Under the pieces are notes generated by a model, which was not told the DNA's origin, searched no databases, and saw nothing but the letters and a program-made list of their open reading frames with translations. A DNA stretch of 9,720 nucleotides, taken from Limnoraphis robusta CS-951. GTDB lineage: Bacteria > Cyanobacteriota > Cyanobacteriia > Cyanobacteriales > Microcoleaceae. A program made the translations under genes and the position numbers. Location: the NCBI RefSeq assembly GCF_000972705.2, contig NZ_LATL02000219.1, positions 1-9,720 on the forward strand, given 5' to 3'. Each line of letters starts with the position of its first letter. The first letter of the stretch is position 1. This document shows, in pieces, positions 1 to 6,524 of this stretch.

Positions 1-218
1 TCTCCAAGCCTCACGGCTTTGGATTACTGATTCATTGACAACCCTTACAGCAAGCTGGTTTCCTAACCTACTCCAGAGGGGTGAGTCTCCCCAGTCGTTC
101 ATCCCATTTCAGAGATAGTTTCGGTATGCCCTACCGTACTTGAGAAAAAATGCTTTATTCTCTGTACTTGGTGCTTTAAGGTTTTATCTTGCCAAAGCAT
201 TTCTTGCAAGAACCCCAT
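1..218 (-). pseudogene. tnpB: Decayed 3' end of an IS200/IS605-type tnpB
   Basis: Read on the minus strand, one frame gives a peptide ending STVGHTETISEMG (VGHTET encoded at about 117-134), followed in the same frame by GETHPSGVG, GLSMNQ and SKAVRLG fragments split by four stop codons at 99-101, 63-65, 45-47 and 24-26. From memory, VGHTET and a terminal SMNQES-like string are recurrent tail motifs of cyanobacterial TnpB proteins. Here the Glu after SMNQ is TAA, one substitution from GAA. The frame is also stopped upstream at about 219-221, so no RuvC or zinc-finger part of TnpB is visible. The gene is therefore a truncated, mutated relic. An alternative frame is open for about 34 codons from 102 to the window edge, so a frameshift rather than stops alone may be involved. 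The assignment rests on short tail motifs, not on a catalytic domain. Confidence 0.45.
4..22 (-). other. Terminal stem-loop of the tnpB relic (omega-RNA-like scaffold or right-end hairpin)
   Basis: CCAAGCC (4-10) pairs with GGCTTTGG (15-22, one bulged T) around a TCAC loop. On the minus strand it sits immediately after the SMNQ-stop string. In IS200/IS605 elements the end of tnpB commonly runs into such a hairpin, which serves as the right-end recognition hairpin and as part of the omega-RNA scaffold. That role is inferred here. The outer boundary lies off the window. Confidence 0.35.
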
Positions 219-344
219 ACCTTAAGTTTTCAAGGTTCATTGCATCCATTAGATGCTGGGTTTTTAGACTGGTTGAATACCCTGCCAGTAGAGTTATTAT
301 AGCATTTTTCCTGGCCTTATATCCCCATACCTAAAAGGTAGGGG
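213..344. repeat. Repeated CCCCATACCT and a subterminal hairpin
   Basis: CCCCATACCT occurs at 213-222 and again at 323-332. The second copy forms a hairpin with GGTAGGGG (337-344): CCCC/GGGG and TACC/GGTA with one bulged A and a TAAAA loop. The position, upstream of the tnpB relic on the minus strand, would fit a left-end hairpin of an internally deleted IS200/IS605 element, but this is inference. Confidence 0.3.
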
Positions 345-751
345 CGTGTGCGGCAATTTTTGGTAAAAGGATACCTCTGGGCAAAAGTTGCTGTCTTTTT
401 CTCCATTTTTAGAAAAAAATTTAGGTATTTTCGCTCAAGAAATCGAGTTTTTCAGAGCAAAATGGGCCGGGAGAAAATTCTCTATAAGAATAAAAAAACA
501 GGGTTAAATCTGTCAATCAAAAGCAGTTCAATGTTCCTAGCTTTTGGCAAATTTCCTCCTATCAGAGAACCATATTTTGACAATAAAATCTGTATTTTTT
601 ATCACCAAAAAAATCAGTATCCTACAATACTAGAAATAAACGAATTAAATTCTAAAATAAACGTAAACGCGCACAAAATTGATTGTTAGAATTTCCAACC
701 CAACCCTTTTCTCAAACGATTTACTCTGTCAACTCATAGGAGAGGATTTTC
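219..751. other. Non-coding AT-rich region upstream of the NADH dehydrogenase
   Basis: I see no supportable gene here. A GTG-started frame at 348-689 (113 codons) is rich in Lys, Phe, Asn and Ile, has no clear Shine-Dalgarno site and resembles no family I know. The stretch has many A/T runs and grows more AT-rich toward 690. A TTGACA hexamer lies at 577-582, but no good -10 box follows at 16-18 bases. A TACAAT lies at 623-628 without a matching -35. The promoter of the downstream gene is probably in this region but cannot be placed reliably. Confidence 0.5.
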
Positions 752-2095
752 ATGTCTTTAGACAGTATTACAACCCAGTCTCCTCATCATGTAGTCATTA
801 TCGGTGGTGGCTTTGCTGGACTACACGCCGCCCGTGAACTCGGACGTGCTGCTGCGGTGAAAGTCACACTCATTGACAAGCGGAATTATCACTTATTCCA
901 ACCCTTACTCTATCAAGTTGCAACCGGAAATCTATCCCCCGGTGATATCGCCTCTCCCATTCGGAGTGTCATCGGTCAAAACAAAAATACCCAGGTCTTA
1001 ATGGGGGAAGTCGTCGATCTAGATCCGGCAGAAAATAAGCTGTATCTCAAAGACGGTGAACTCAGCTACGATACCCTCGTTGTCGCCACGGGAGTGACAC
1101 ACCACTACTTTGGAAATGACAATTGGGCACCGGTCGCCCCTGGACTGAAAACCATTGAAGAGGCTTTAGAAATTCGCCGGAGAATCTTTTCAGCTTTTGA
1201 AAAAGCCGAGAAAGAACCCGATCTCGAAAAACGCAAAGCGTTGTTAACCTTTATCGTTATCGGAGCCGGCCCAACCGGGGTAGAACTCGCCGGAGCGTTA
1301 GCAGAAATGGCGCATCACGGCTTGAAAGATTGTTTCCACAATATTGATCCCTCTGAAGCGACGGTTCTCCTGTTACAAGGGGCTGATCGCATCCTCCCAA
1401 CCTTCCCAGAGGATCTCTCCAAAAAAGCCACTGAAGAACTTGAGGGCTTAGGTGTTACCGTCAGAACCAATGCCCGCGCCATGAATATCGATCCAAATGG
1501 CGTAACGATCAAGTGCAAGGTGGATAATCACGTTGAATACATTGGTGCAACGACTATTCTCTGGGCAGCAGGCGTGAAAGCCTCCCCGATGGCGCAAGTG
1601 ATCGCCAACCGCACAGGCGCGAACCTCGACAACTCTGGACGAGTCCTGATTGAACCCAACCTCACGGTTCCCAATCATCCGAATATTTTTGTGATTGGAG
1701 ATGTGGCGAACTTCTCCCATCAAGGCTCGGAACCCTTACCCGGATTAGCTCCTGTCGCCCAACAACAAGGCGTTTATGTTGCTAAACTGATTCAGCAACG
1801 TCTAAAAGCTCGGATATTAGCTCCCTTCCACTACGCTGATAATGGCACCTTAGCCATGATTGGGCGAAATCAAGCCGTTGCTAACTTGACCTTTGGTAAA
1901 TTCTCCGGTTTTACCGCCTGGATGATGTGGGTGTTTGTTCACATCCTCTTCCTGATTGAGTTTGATAACCAACTTTTGGTGATGATTCAGTGGGGATGGA
2001 GTTATTTCACTCGCCAAGGTGGAGCGAGATTAATTACAAACCGCACTTCTCCTGAAGAGACTTCTGTTGAACACGAATCTGCCGTTCAAGTCTAA
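752..2095 (+). CDS. ndh: Type II NADH dehydrogenase (NDH-2), FAD-dependent
   Basis: This 447-residue protein is a two-dinucleotide-binding-domain flavoprotein. NDH-2 enzymes oxidise NAD(P)H and reduce membrane quinone without pumping protons; in cyanobacteria they are thought to help sense or tune the quinone-pool redox state. The FAD Rossmann motif VVIIGGGFAG is at residues 14-23 and the NADH-binding motif IVIGAGPTGVELAG at 168-181. WAAGV (271-275), the FAD-contacting FVIGDVAN (313-320) and the quinone-side AQQQG (336-340) are all in family order. The C-terminal part (about 384-420) is Trp/Phe/Leu-rich and probably anchors the protein to the membrane surface. Length fits the family (about 400-530), closest in my recollection to cyanobacterial NdbA. 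The start has a strong AGGAGAGG site (738-745), 6 bases upstream. It appears monocistronic, with a stem-loop 27 bases after the stop. Related carotenoid-type or sulfide:quinone oxidoreductases are less likely given these motifs. Confidence 0.9.
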   Translation: MSLDSITTQSPHHVVIIGGGFAGLHAARELGRAAAVKVTLIDKRNYHLFQPLLYQVATGNLSPGDIASPIRSVIGQNKNTQVLMGEVVDLDPAENKLYLKDGELSYDTLVVATGVTHHYFGNDNWAPVAPGLKTIEEALEIRRRIFSAFEKAEKEPDLEKRKALLTFIVIGAGPTGVELAGALAEMAHHGLKDCFHNIDPSEATVLLLQGADRILPTFPEDLSKKATEELEGLGVTVRTNARAMNIDPNGVTIKCKVDNHVEYIGATTILWAAGVKASPMAQVIANRTGANLDNSGRVLIEPNLTVPNHPNIFVIGDVANFSHQGSEPLPGLAPVAQQQGVYVAKLIQQRLKARILAPFHYADNGTLAMIGRNQAVANLTFGKFSGFTAWMMWVFVHILFLIEFDNQLLVMIQWGWSYFTRQGGARLITNRTSPEETSVEHESAVQV

Positions 2096-2121
2096 AACGT
2101 AACGATCATCGGGTGCAATCT

Positions 2122-2146
2122 AGAGGTGTTGTTGTATTCAACCTCT
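2122..2146 (+). terminator. Stem-loop after the NADH dehydrogenase
   Basis: AGAGG (2122-2126) pairs with CCTCT (2142-2146), and TTG with CAA inside, leaving a 2-base bulge and a 7-base loop. No T-tract follows, so it may stabilise the 3' end of the mRNA rather than terminate by itself. Confidence 0.35.
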
Positions 2147-2172
2147 CTAACAGATAATTACTAATTGTCAAT

Positions 2173-2239
2173 GACGTGCTGTGTACAGAAGTATCATGGC
2201 ACGTCTGTACCTGTTTAATGGCATAATCAATCAGTACAG
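2173..2239 (+). promoter_or_regulatory. Crossing inverted repeats upstream of the kinase
   Basis: GACGTGC (2173-2179) matches GCACGTC (2199-2205) perfectly, and GTACAG (2183-2188) matches CTGTAC (2205-2210). A third GTACAG lies at 2234-2239, in inverted orientation to CTGTAC. The arms interleave rather than nest, so they could be operator half-sites or a pseudoknot-like or switching RNA leader. They end 18 bases before the kinase start. The AAGGA site for that start is at 2244-2248. No confident -10/-35 pair was found here. Confidence 0.3.
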
Positions 2240-2257
2240 GGTCAAGGACTTTTTTCC

Positions 2258-4687
2258 ATGATTGGCCAGCTTCTAGACGGGCGCTATCAAATTCTCAAAG
2301 TTATTGAGTCAACCGAGTTAGGAAAAACCTATCTCGCCAAAGATACTCGTCGTCCGGGTGAGTCGTTGTGCTTTGTCAAGCATTTACATTTAGTCGCGGA
2401 AGATCCTGACTTTGTGAAAATCGCCCGCCGTCGTTTTCAACAAGAAGCCCAAACTCTAGAAAAGCTTTCTCAACACGATCGCATTCCTCAACTCTTAGCG
2501 TATTTTGAGGAAAGCAAAGAATTTTTTCTCGTTGAGTCCTATATTTCCGGTCAATCTCTCGCCCATGAAATTCTACCCGGTCATCCTTTACCGGAAGAAT
2601 CAGTTATTCAAATTTTAATTGAAGTTTTAGAGATTTTACTCTTTGTTCACGGACATGGTGTGATTCATCGAGATCTCAAACCGACTAATTTAATCCGCCG
2701 CGACTCCGACAGAAAAATCGTTTTAATTGATTTTGGTGCCGTTAAAGAAATCAATATTAATCAAAATCATAATCCCCCCACAGCTCGGATTGGTACAATT
2801 GAATATATGCCCGTTGAACAGTTTGAAGGCAATCCCCATTTAAACAGTGATATTTATGCTTTGGGGATGATTGGAATTCAAGCATTAACGGGGGTTCCAA
2901 TTTTTGAACTTCGCAGATTACGAGAAAATAATCTATCTAATAATTATGAATTAGTCTGGAGACATCTAGCAATTGTCAGCCCGGAATTGGGTGATATTCT
3001 CGATAGAATGATCCGCCATGATTACCACAAGCGTTTTCAGTCAGCCGGAGAAGTTTTAGCGGCCTTAAGAAGACTAGATGAAGACTCTCAAACTCTAGTG
3101 GCTCGGCTCGATCTCTATCGCGAAGAAGTCAAACAACGATCAGATCATCGAGGTGATATTTCGATTGTCGGACGAAAGATTTTAGATGAACTTCGCTTGA
3201 GTTTAGAATTAACAAAAGATGAAGCTGAAAGTGTTGAAGATGAGATTTTAAACCCTTATCGAAAATACCGCGAAAAAGGCGAACGTTACGAACAAGCCTT
3301 AATCGAATCAATGCAGCAAGAGTATCCGTTTACCCCTGAAACCCGTGAAGAACTGCAACGGTTACAACAAATTTTAGGAATTAGTGATGAAGATGTTGCT
3401 TTCATTGAAAAACAGATTCTTCCTCGTTCAACTCGAGAGCAAATTATGAACCTATTTTCTCGTTTTAACTCTCCCAAACAAGAAGGAAGAAGTTATAATA
3501 ATCGTCGCCGAAATCGCCCAATAGTTCGCCGAAACTTATCTGGTTTCTGGGTATTGCTGGGGGCAATCATAGCGGCTATAACTGCTATTGCTTTTGCCTT
3601 TTTTGAATATCAAAGAGTGCAGCAAAATCGAGCATCTCAAGCACAGCAAAGAGTGTTGGATCAGCAACAAATTACTCGAATTCAGAATATTTTAGAACAG
3701 GGAAACTACGAACTCTGTATTAATGAAGCCGCCAAAATTCCTGAACGTTCAACCCAGTATCTCGAAGTTCAAAGAATTCAGCAACAGTGCAACGATGCCT
3801 TAAACTGGAGACAGGTTAAAGTTCGAGATTTTGCTCAACATTTAGGGTCAGTCAGTGCAGTGGCTTTTAGTCCTGATGGTCGAACCATTGTCAGTGGTAG
3901 CCGTGATCAAACCGTTAAAGTTTGGGATACAAAAACAGGGGCTTTATTACAAAACTTTGCTGGAGATTTATCTCAAATTACTTCCGTTGATTTTAGTCCC
4001 GATGGCGGTGAAATAGCCGCAGGAAGTTTTTATTGGCGAGTCCTAGAATGGAGTCTAGAAACGGCTGAACTCTTTCTTCCCCTCGAACATCAAGGCACCG
4101 TTTGGTCAGTCGCTTTTAGTCCTGATGAACAAACGATAGCCAGTGCAAGTGGCGATCGCACGGTGCGAGTTTGGGATAGACAAACCGGGGCTATTTTATA
4201 TAACTTTATCGATCATGCTGATATTGTTTACTCCGTTGTTTTCAGTCCTGATGGAACCAAATTAATTAGTGGTTCTAAAGATAAAACCGTTAAAATTCTG
4301 GACTTAACAACGGGAATTGTTCAGAATAGTTTAGAAGGACATACCGATGAAGTCCGAACAGTTGCGATTACTTCCGATGGTCAAATTATTGTCAGTGGTG
4401 GCTATGATGATACTGTCAGAATTTGGGATGCAAACACCGGACAATTATTAAAGACTCTCACAGGTCATACAGGCGATATTTTGGCGGTTGCTATTAGTCC
4501 AGATGGTCAAATTATTGCCAGTGCAAGTAAAGATCGTACCCTAAAAATTTGGAATTTAGCAACAGGAGAATTACTCAACACCTTAAGCGGACACACCGAC
4601 GAAGTTTATACCGTTACCTTTAGTCCAGACAGTAAAATGATTGTCAGTGGAAGTAAAGATCGCACTATTAAACTTTGGCAAAAATAG
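2258..4687 (+). CDS. Membrane-anchored Ser/Thr protein kinase with C-terminal WD40 propeller
   Basis: An 809-residue Hanks-type kinase. The kinase domain (about 10-275) has the ATP lysine K41 (FVKHL), the catalytic loop HRDLKPTN (137-144; D139, K141, N144) and DFG at 158-160. The activation segment ends MPVEQ in place of the usual PPEQ/APE. The glycine-rich loop is degenerate: VIESTELGKTY (15-25) lacks the first two glycines. A charged helical linker (300-400) contains two related motifs, at 316-331 and 373-388. A basic patch (415-425) is followed by a single transmembrane segment (about 428-450), a Gln-rich stretch and seven WD40 repeats (about 527-809) that would close one propeller. The expected topology puts the kinase in the cytoplasm and the propeller across the membrane, though this is not proven. 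Kinase-WD40 fusions are common in filamentous cyanobacteria, and the propeller probably binds a partner or ligand. The substrate is unknown. The ATG follows AAGGA by 9 bases. Confidence 0.88.
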   Translation: MIGQLLDGRYQILKVIESTELGKTYLAKDTRRPGESLCFVKHLHLVAEDPDFVKIARRRFQQEAQTLEKLSQHDRIPQLLAYFEESKEFFLVESYISGQSLAHEILPGHPLPEESVIQILIEVLEILLFVHGHGVIHRDLKPTNLIRRDSDRKIVLIDFGAVKEININQNHNPPTARIGTIEYMPVEQFEGNPHLNSDIYALGMIGIQALTGVPIFELRRLRENNLSNNYELVWRHLAIVSPELGDILDRMIRHDYHKRFQSAGEVLAALRRLDEDSQTLVARLDLYREEVKQRSDHRGDISIVGRKILDELRLSLELTKDEAESVEDEILNPYRKYREKGERYEQALIESMQQEYPFTPETREELQRLQQILGISDEDVAFIEKQILPRSTREQIMNLFSRFNSPKQEGRSYNNRRRNRPIVRRNLSGFWVLLGAIIAAITAIAFAFFEYQRVQQNRASQAQQRVLDQQQITRIQNILEQGNYELCINEAAKIPERSTQYLEVQRIQQQCNDALNWRQVKVRDFAQHLGSVSAVAFSPDGRTIVSGSRDQTVKVWDTKTGALLQNFAGDLSQITSVDFSPDGGEIAAGSFYWRVLEWSLETAELFLPLEHQGTVWSVAFSPDEQTIASASGDRTVRVWDRQTGAILYNFIDHADIVYSVVFSPDGTKLISGSKDKTVKILDLTTGIVQNSLEGHTDEVRTVAITSDGQIIVSGGYDDTVRIWDANTGQLLKTLTGHTGDILAVAISPDGQIIASASKDRTLKIWNLATGELLNTLSGHTDEVYTVTFSPDSKMIVSGSKDRTIKLWQK
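3836..4684 (+). repeat. Seven WD40 repeats encoded in the kinase gene
   Basis: Blades start near residues 527, 571, 612, 654, 697, 739 and 781. Most carry the SPDG turn and a (D)xTVK(V/I)WD-type strand. Blade 2 (SFYWRVLEWSL) has lost the DxTVKxWD pattern, and blade 4 ends ILD instead of IWD. Blades 5 to 7 are the most alike, with GHT dipeptide-type starts, suggesting the most recent duplications. Seven repeats are sufficient for one complete propeller. Confidence 0.85.
4152..4159. repeat. HIP1 octamer GCGATCGC
   Basis: Highly iterated palindrome of cyanobacterial genomes, inside WD40 blade 3. It is useful as a lineage marker. Confidence 0.85.
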
Positions 4688-4724
4688 AAATTTAAATATG
4701 TTAAAGTCAATTAATAGTGTTTTT

Positions 4725-4734
4725 AGGAGCGAGG
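4725..4734 (+). promoter_or_regulatory. Shine-Dalgarno site that sets the Uma2 start
   Basis: AGGAGCGAGG ends 8 bases before ATG 4743. The frame is open further upstream, with ATGs at 4641 (inside the kinase gene) and 4698, but neither has a comparable site, so 4743 is preferred. Confidence 0.75.
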
Positions 4735-4742
4735 TTTTATCA

Positions 4743-5459
4743 ATGGTTGCACCCGTTCAATCCTCAACTCAATCTAAAATTTATTACCCAGAAGATGACG
4801 GTTTACCGATGTCTGATAATACTCTACAATTTCGCTGGATTACCGTTATTCAATATAACCTAGATTGGTTATTTGCGGATAACCCTCAAGTGTTTGTAGC
4901 GGGTAATTTATTATGGTATCCCGTTGAAGGTTATCCGAAAATTTGTCAAGCACCCGATATTATGGTTGCATTTGGAGTGGAAAAAGGAGAACGAGGATCT
5001 TACAAACAATGGGAAGAACATAATACTGCACCACAAGTTGCTTTTGAAATTCTCTCTCCCAGTAATACGTTAAAAGAAATGAACAAAAAACTGTTATTTT
5101 ATGCGCGTTATGGAGTGGAAGAATATTACATTTATGATCCGCAAAAAAATGACTTAAGCGGTTGGATACGTTCAGATAATGACAATGAAAACTTTTCCCT
5201 TTCAGTCATCGAAGAAATGGAAAACTGGGTGAGTCCCCGCTTGCAAATTCGCTTTGTTCCGGCTGAGGAAGAATTACAAATTTATCTCCCCAACGGAGAA
5301 GCCTTTGCAACCTATTCAGAAGTGAGAAATCAACTCGAACAAGCCCAAGTTCGTGCTGAACAAGCCCAAATTCGTGCTGAACAAGCTGAACAACGATTGA
5401 AAGAAATGGAAGAACTCTTAAACCGATATCGAAATGAATTTGGAGACTTATCAGAATAA
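4743..5459 (+). CDS. Uma2/DUF820 family PD-(D/E)XK nuclease-like protein
   Basis: A 238-residue protein of the Uma2 (DUF820) family, greatly expanded in cyanobacteria and built on a restriction-endonuclease-like fold. Family motifs are visible: APDIMVAF (70-77; candidate metal Asp D72), FEILSPSN (101-108; E102), then the K-rich helix with MNKKLLFYARYGVEEYYIYDP (split: K115/K116 at 114-116, YGVEEYYIYD at 123-132). The nuclease role is predicted from fold only; the natural substrate of these proteins is not established. The C-terminal tail (about 195-234) is a charged coiled coil of repeated EQAQ(V/I)RA heptads. Length is slightly above the usual 180-210 because of this tail. It starts 55 bases after the kinase stop with its own strong ribosome site, so co-transcription with the kinase is possible but unproven. 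All predicted active-site residues seem present. Confidence 0.85.
   Translation: MVAPVQSSTQSKIYYPEDDGLPMSDNTLQFRWITVIQYNLDWLFADNPQVFVAGNLLWYPVEGYPKICQAPDIMVAFGVEKGERGSYKQWEEHNTAPQVAFEILSPSNTLKEMNKKLLFYARYGVEEYYIYDPQKNDLSGWIRSDNDNENFSLSVIEEMENWVSPRLQIRFVPAEEELQIYLPNGEAFATYSEVRNQLEQAQVRAEQAQIRAEQAEQRLKEMEELLNRYRNEFGDLSE
5337..5390 (+). repeat. 21-bp tandem repeat encoding heptads of a coiled coil
   Basis: Unit 1 (5337-5357) and unit 2 (5358-5378) differ at one of 21 bases. A diverged partial third unit starts at 5379. Each unit encodes one heptad (EQAQVRA, EQAQIRA, then EQAEQR). Copy-number change by slippage would lengthen the coiled coil by exactly one heptad without a frameshift. Confidence 0.9.
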
Positions 5460-5472
5460 AAAGATCCGCGTC

Positions 5473-5518
5473 ACCCATCTGACTCATCGTTGGATGGGTC
5501 AGTGTAGGAACCTAACAC
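5473..5518 (+). terminator. Alternative stem-loops after the Uma2 gene
   Basis: ACCCATC (5473-5479) can pair with GATGGGT (5493-5499), or TGACTCATC (5480-5488) can pair with GATGGGTCA (5493-5501) around a GTTG loop with one T-G wobble. The two are mutually exclusive. A third weak hairpin, GTGTAGG/CCTAACAC, lies at 5502-5518. No T-tract follows. This is likely a 3'-end structure or inefficient terminator. Confidence 0.4.
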
Positions 5519-5674
5519 CCCAAAAATAACGCCTCAGATGAAAAAAGATTAATCAAAGTCTTATAATCAATGCTATTAGGGCTTTTCAGGGAAACCTGGA
5601 CCAATCTCAGATAGCCGATATGCAACTTTCGTCCGCCAATATTAATCATACACAACAAAAGAATCCGTAATCTT

Positions 5675-5690
5675 GATTGAAGAGATTGAA
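5675..5690 (+). promoter_or_regulatory. Direct heptamer repeat GATTGAA upstream of the DUF928 gene
   Basis: GATTGAA occurs at 5675-5681 and 5684-5690, 9 bases apart start to start, about 30-45 bases before the DUF928 start codon. Paired direct heptamers of this kind can be regulator half-sites, but a chance AT-rich match cannot be excluded. A TTGATT at 5673-5678 overlaps it, without a convincing -10. Confidence 0.2.
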
Positions 5691-5720
5691 ATTAATACAA
5701 GGTGATACAGAGGAGAAAAG

Positions 5721-6509
5721 ATGGTTATGACGATGAAAGCACTTCCCCTATTCGGTCTTGTAGTAGGACTATTATCCCCAACTGCGGTTAGTCTGGCAAA
5801 AGTTCCTTTAGCATCTTCTCCCAACTTACAACCCCAGATGCAAATTAGCTTAGAATTTCCTCCCGCACCCACTCGCAGTGGGGCGCAGAGTTCAGCAGGA
5901 GGCGGTACCCGGGGAAACGATAAGGAGGGCAAAATCTGCACAAAAGGAGAAATACCCCTAACGGCTTTAAGACCCCTAGAAAGTGAAACAGAAGTCACGA
6001 TTTCAGCTCATCCAGATTTGTTTATATTCGTCCCGGAAAACACGGCTAAACAAGGACAATTTATCATGGTCAGCGAAGCCGGAGACGATGTATATAGCGA
6101 GACTTTTGACTTACCAAATCAAGCAGAAATTGTACAAGTCAGTTTACCCGAAACCGTTTCATTAGAAGTCGGCAAAACCTACCAGTGGCAATTTATTGTC
6201 TTGTGTAGTGCGACTGACCCCAAAAAAGTAGAATTTGTTCAGGGGAAAATCACCCGAACTGAACTCAGCCAAGACCTGAAAACCAAAATAGAAGCAGCCT
6301 CTGAACCCCTCGAACAAGCGCAACTCTACGCTAAGGAACGAATTTGGCAAGATACACTAATGATATTAGCCAAGTTGCGCCAATCAAACCAAGCTGAATG
6401 GGAACAACTCCTAAAATCCGTTGGACTCGATGCGATCATTGCTTCAGCCCCCCTCACCCCTTGTTGTGTCGAAGACTCAGAAGCAACCCCCAGCCCAGCC
6501 GAACAATAA
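5721..6509 (+). CDS. Secreted DUF928 family protein
   Basis: A 262-residue protein of the DUF928 family, found mainly in cyanobacteria and of unknown function. An N-terminal signal peptide (hydrophobic core about 7-24, likely cleavage after AVSLA at 26) indicates export. The family start FPPAP (46-50) is followed by the hallmark GGGTRG (60-65), a conserved-type Cys (C73), LTALRP (80-85), a beta-rich core with FIFVPEN (101-107) and GKTYQWQF (151-158), and C162. C73 and C162 could form a disulfide in the oxidising periplasm. A helical part (185-240) follows, then a Cys pair (C248, C249) and a Pro-rich tail, which I do not recall as family-typical. GAGGAGAA (5710-5717) precedes the first ATG closely; the ATG at 5733 is a possible alternative. 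The gene is 15 bases upstream of the CHASE2-cyclase, whose sensor domain is predicted to share the same compartment. A partner or ligand-binding role is inferred from that. Confidence 0.85.
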   Translation: MVMTMKALPLFGLVVGLLSPTAVSLAKVPLASSPNLQPQMQISLEFPPAPTRSGAQSSAGGGTRGNDKEGKICTKGEIPLTALRPLESETEVTISAHPDLFIFVPENTAKQGQFIMVSEAGDDVYSETFDLPNQAEIVQVSLPETVSLEVGKTYQWQFIVLCSATDPKKVEFVQGKITRTELSQDLKTKIEAASEPLEQAQLYAKERIWQDTLMILAKLRQSNQAEWEQLLKSVGLDAIIASAPLTPCCVEDSEATPSPAEQ

Positions 6510-6511
6510 TT

Positions 6512-6519
6512 GAGGGATG
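6512..6519 (+). promoter_or_regulatory. Ribosome site that sets the cyclase start
   Basis: GAGGGATG lies 2 bases after the DUF928 stop, with its GAGG core 9 bases before ATG 6525. A TTG at 6510, directly after the stop, is in frame but has no site of its own, so ATG 6525 is preferred and the protein is 744 residues. Confidence 0.65.
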
Positions 6520-6524
6520 GCAGA

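Noticed and set aside
140..334. 64-codon plus-strand open frame
   Set aside because: It lies antisense to the tnpB relic and over the hairpin region, has no ribosome site and resembles no known protein.
577..605. Sigma-70-like promoter starting with TTGACA at 577
   Set aside because: The hexamers at 16-18 bases downstream (TTATCA, TATCAC) are poor -10 boxes.
348..689. 113-codon open frame with GTG start
   Set aside because: AT-rich sequence with lysine/phenylalanine/asparagine bias, no Shine-Dalgarno site and no recognisable motif; probably chance.
2183..2210. NtcA (GTA-N8-TAC) or LexA-type site
   Set aside because: The spacing after GTA 2183 gives TCA rather than TAC, and the arms do not fit the cyanobacterial LexA pattern I know.
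4641..4742. Longer start for the Uma2 protein, overlapping the kinase gene
   Set aside because: The extra residues are not family-like, and the strong ribosome site points to ATG 4743.
5337..5390. CRISPR-like array
   Set aside because: The repeats are contiguous 21-mers in a coding frame with no spacers.
5642..5998. 118-codon minus-strand open frame over the DUF928 start
   Set aside because: It is antisense to the well-supported signal peptide and DUF928 motif region, with no family resemblance.
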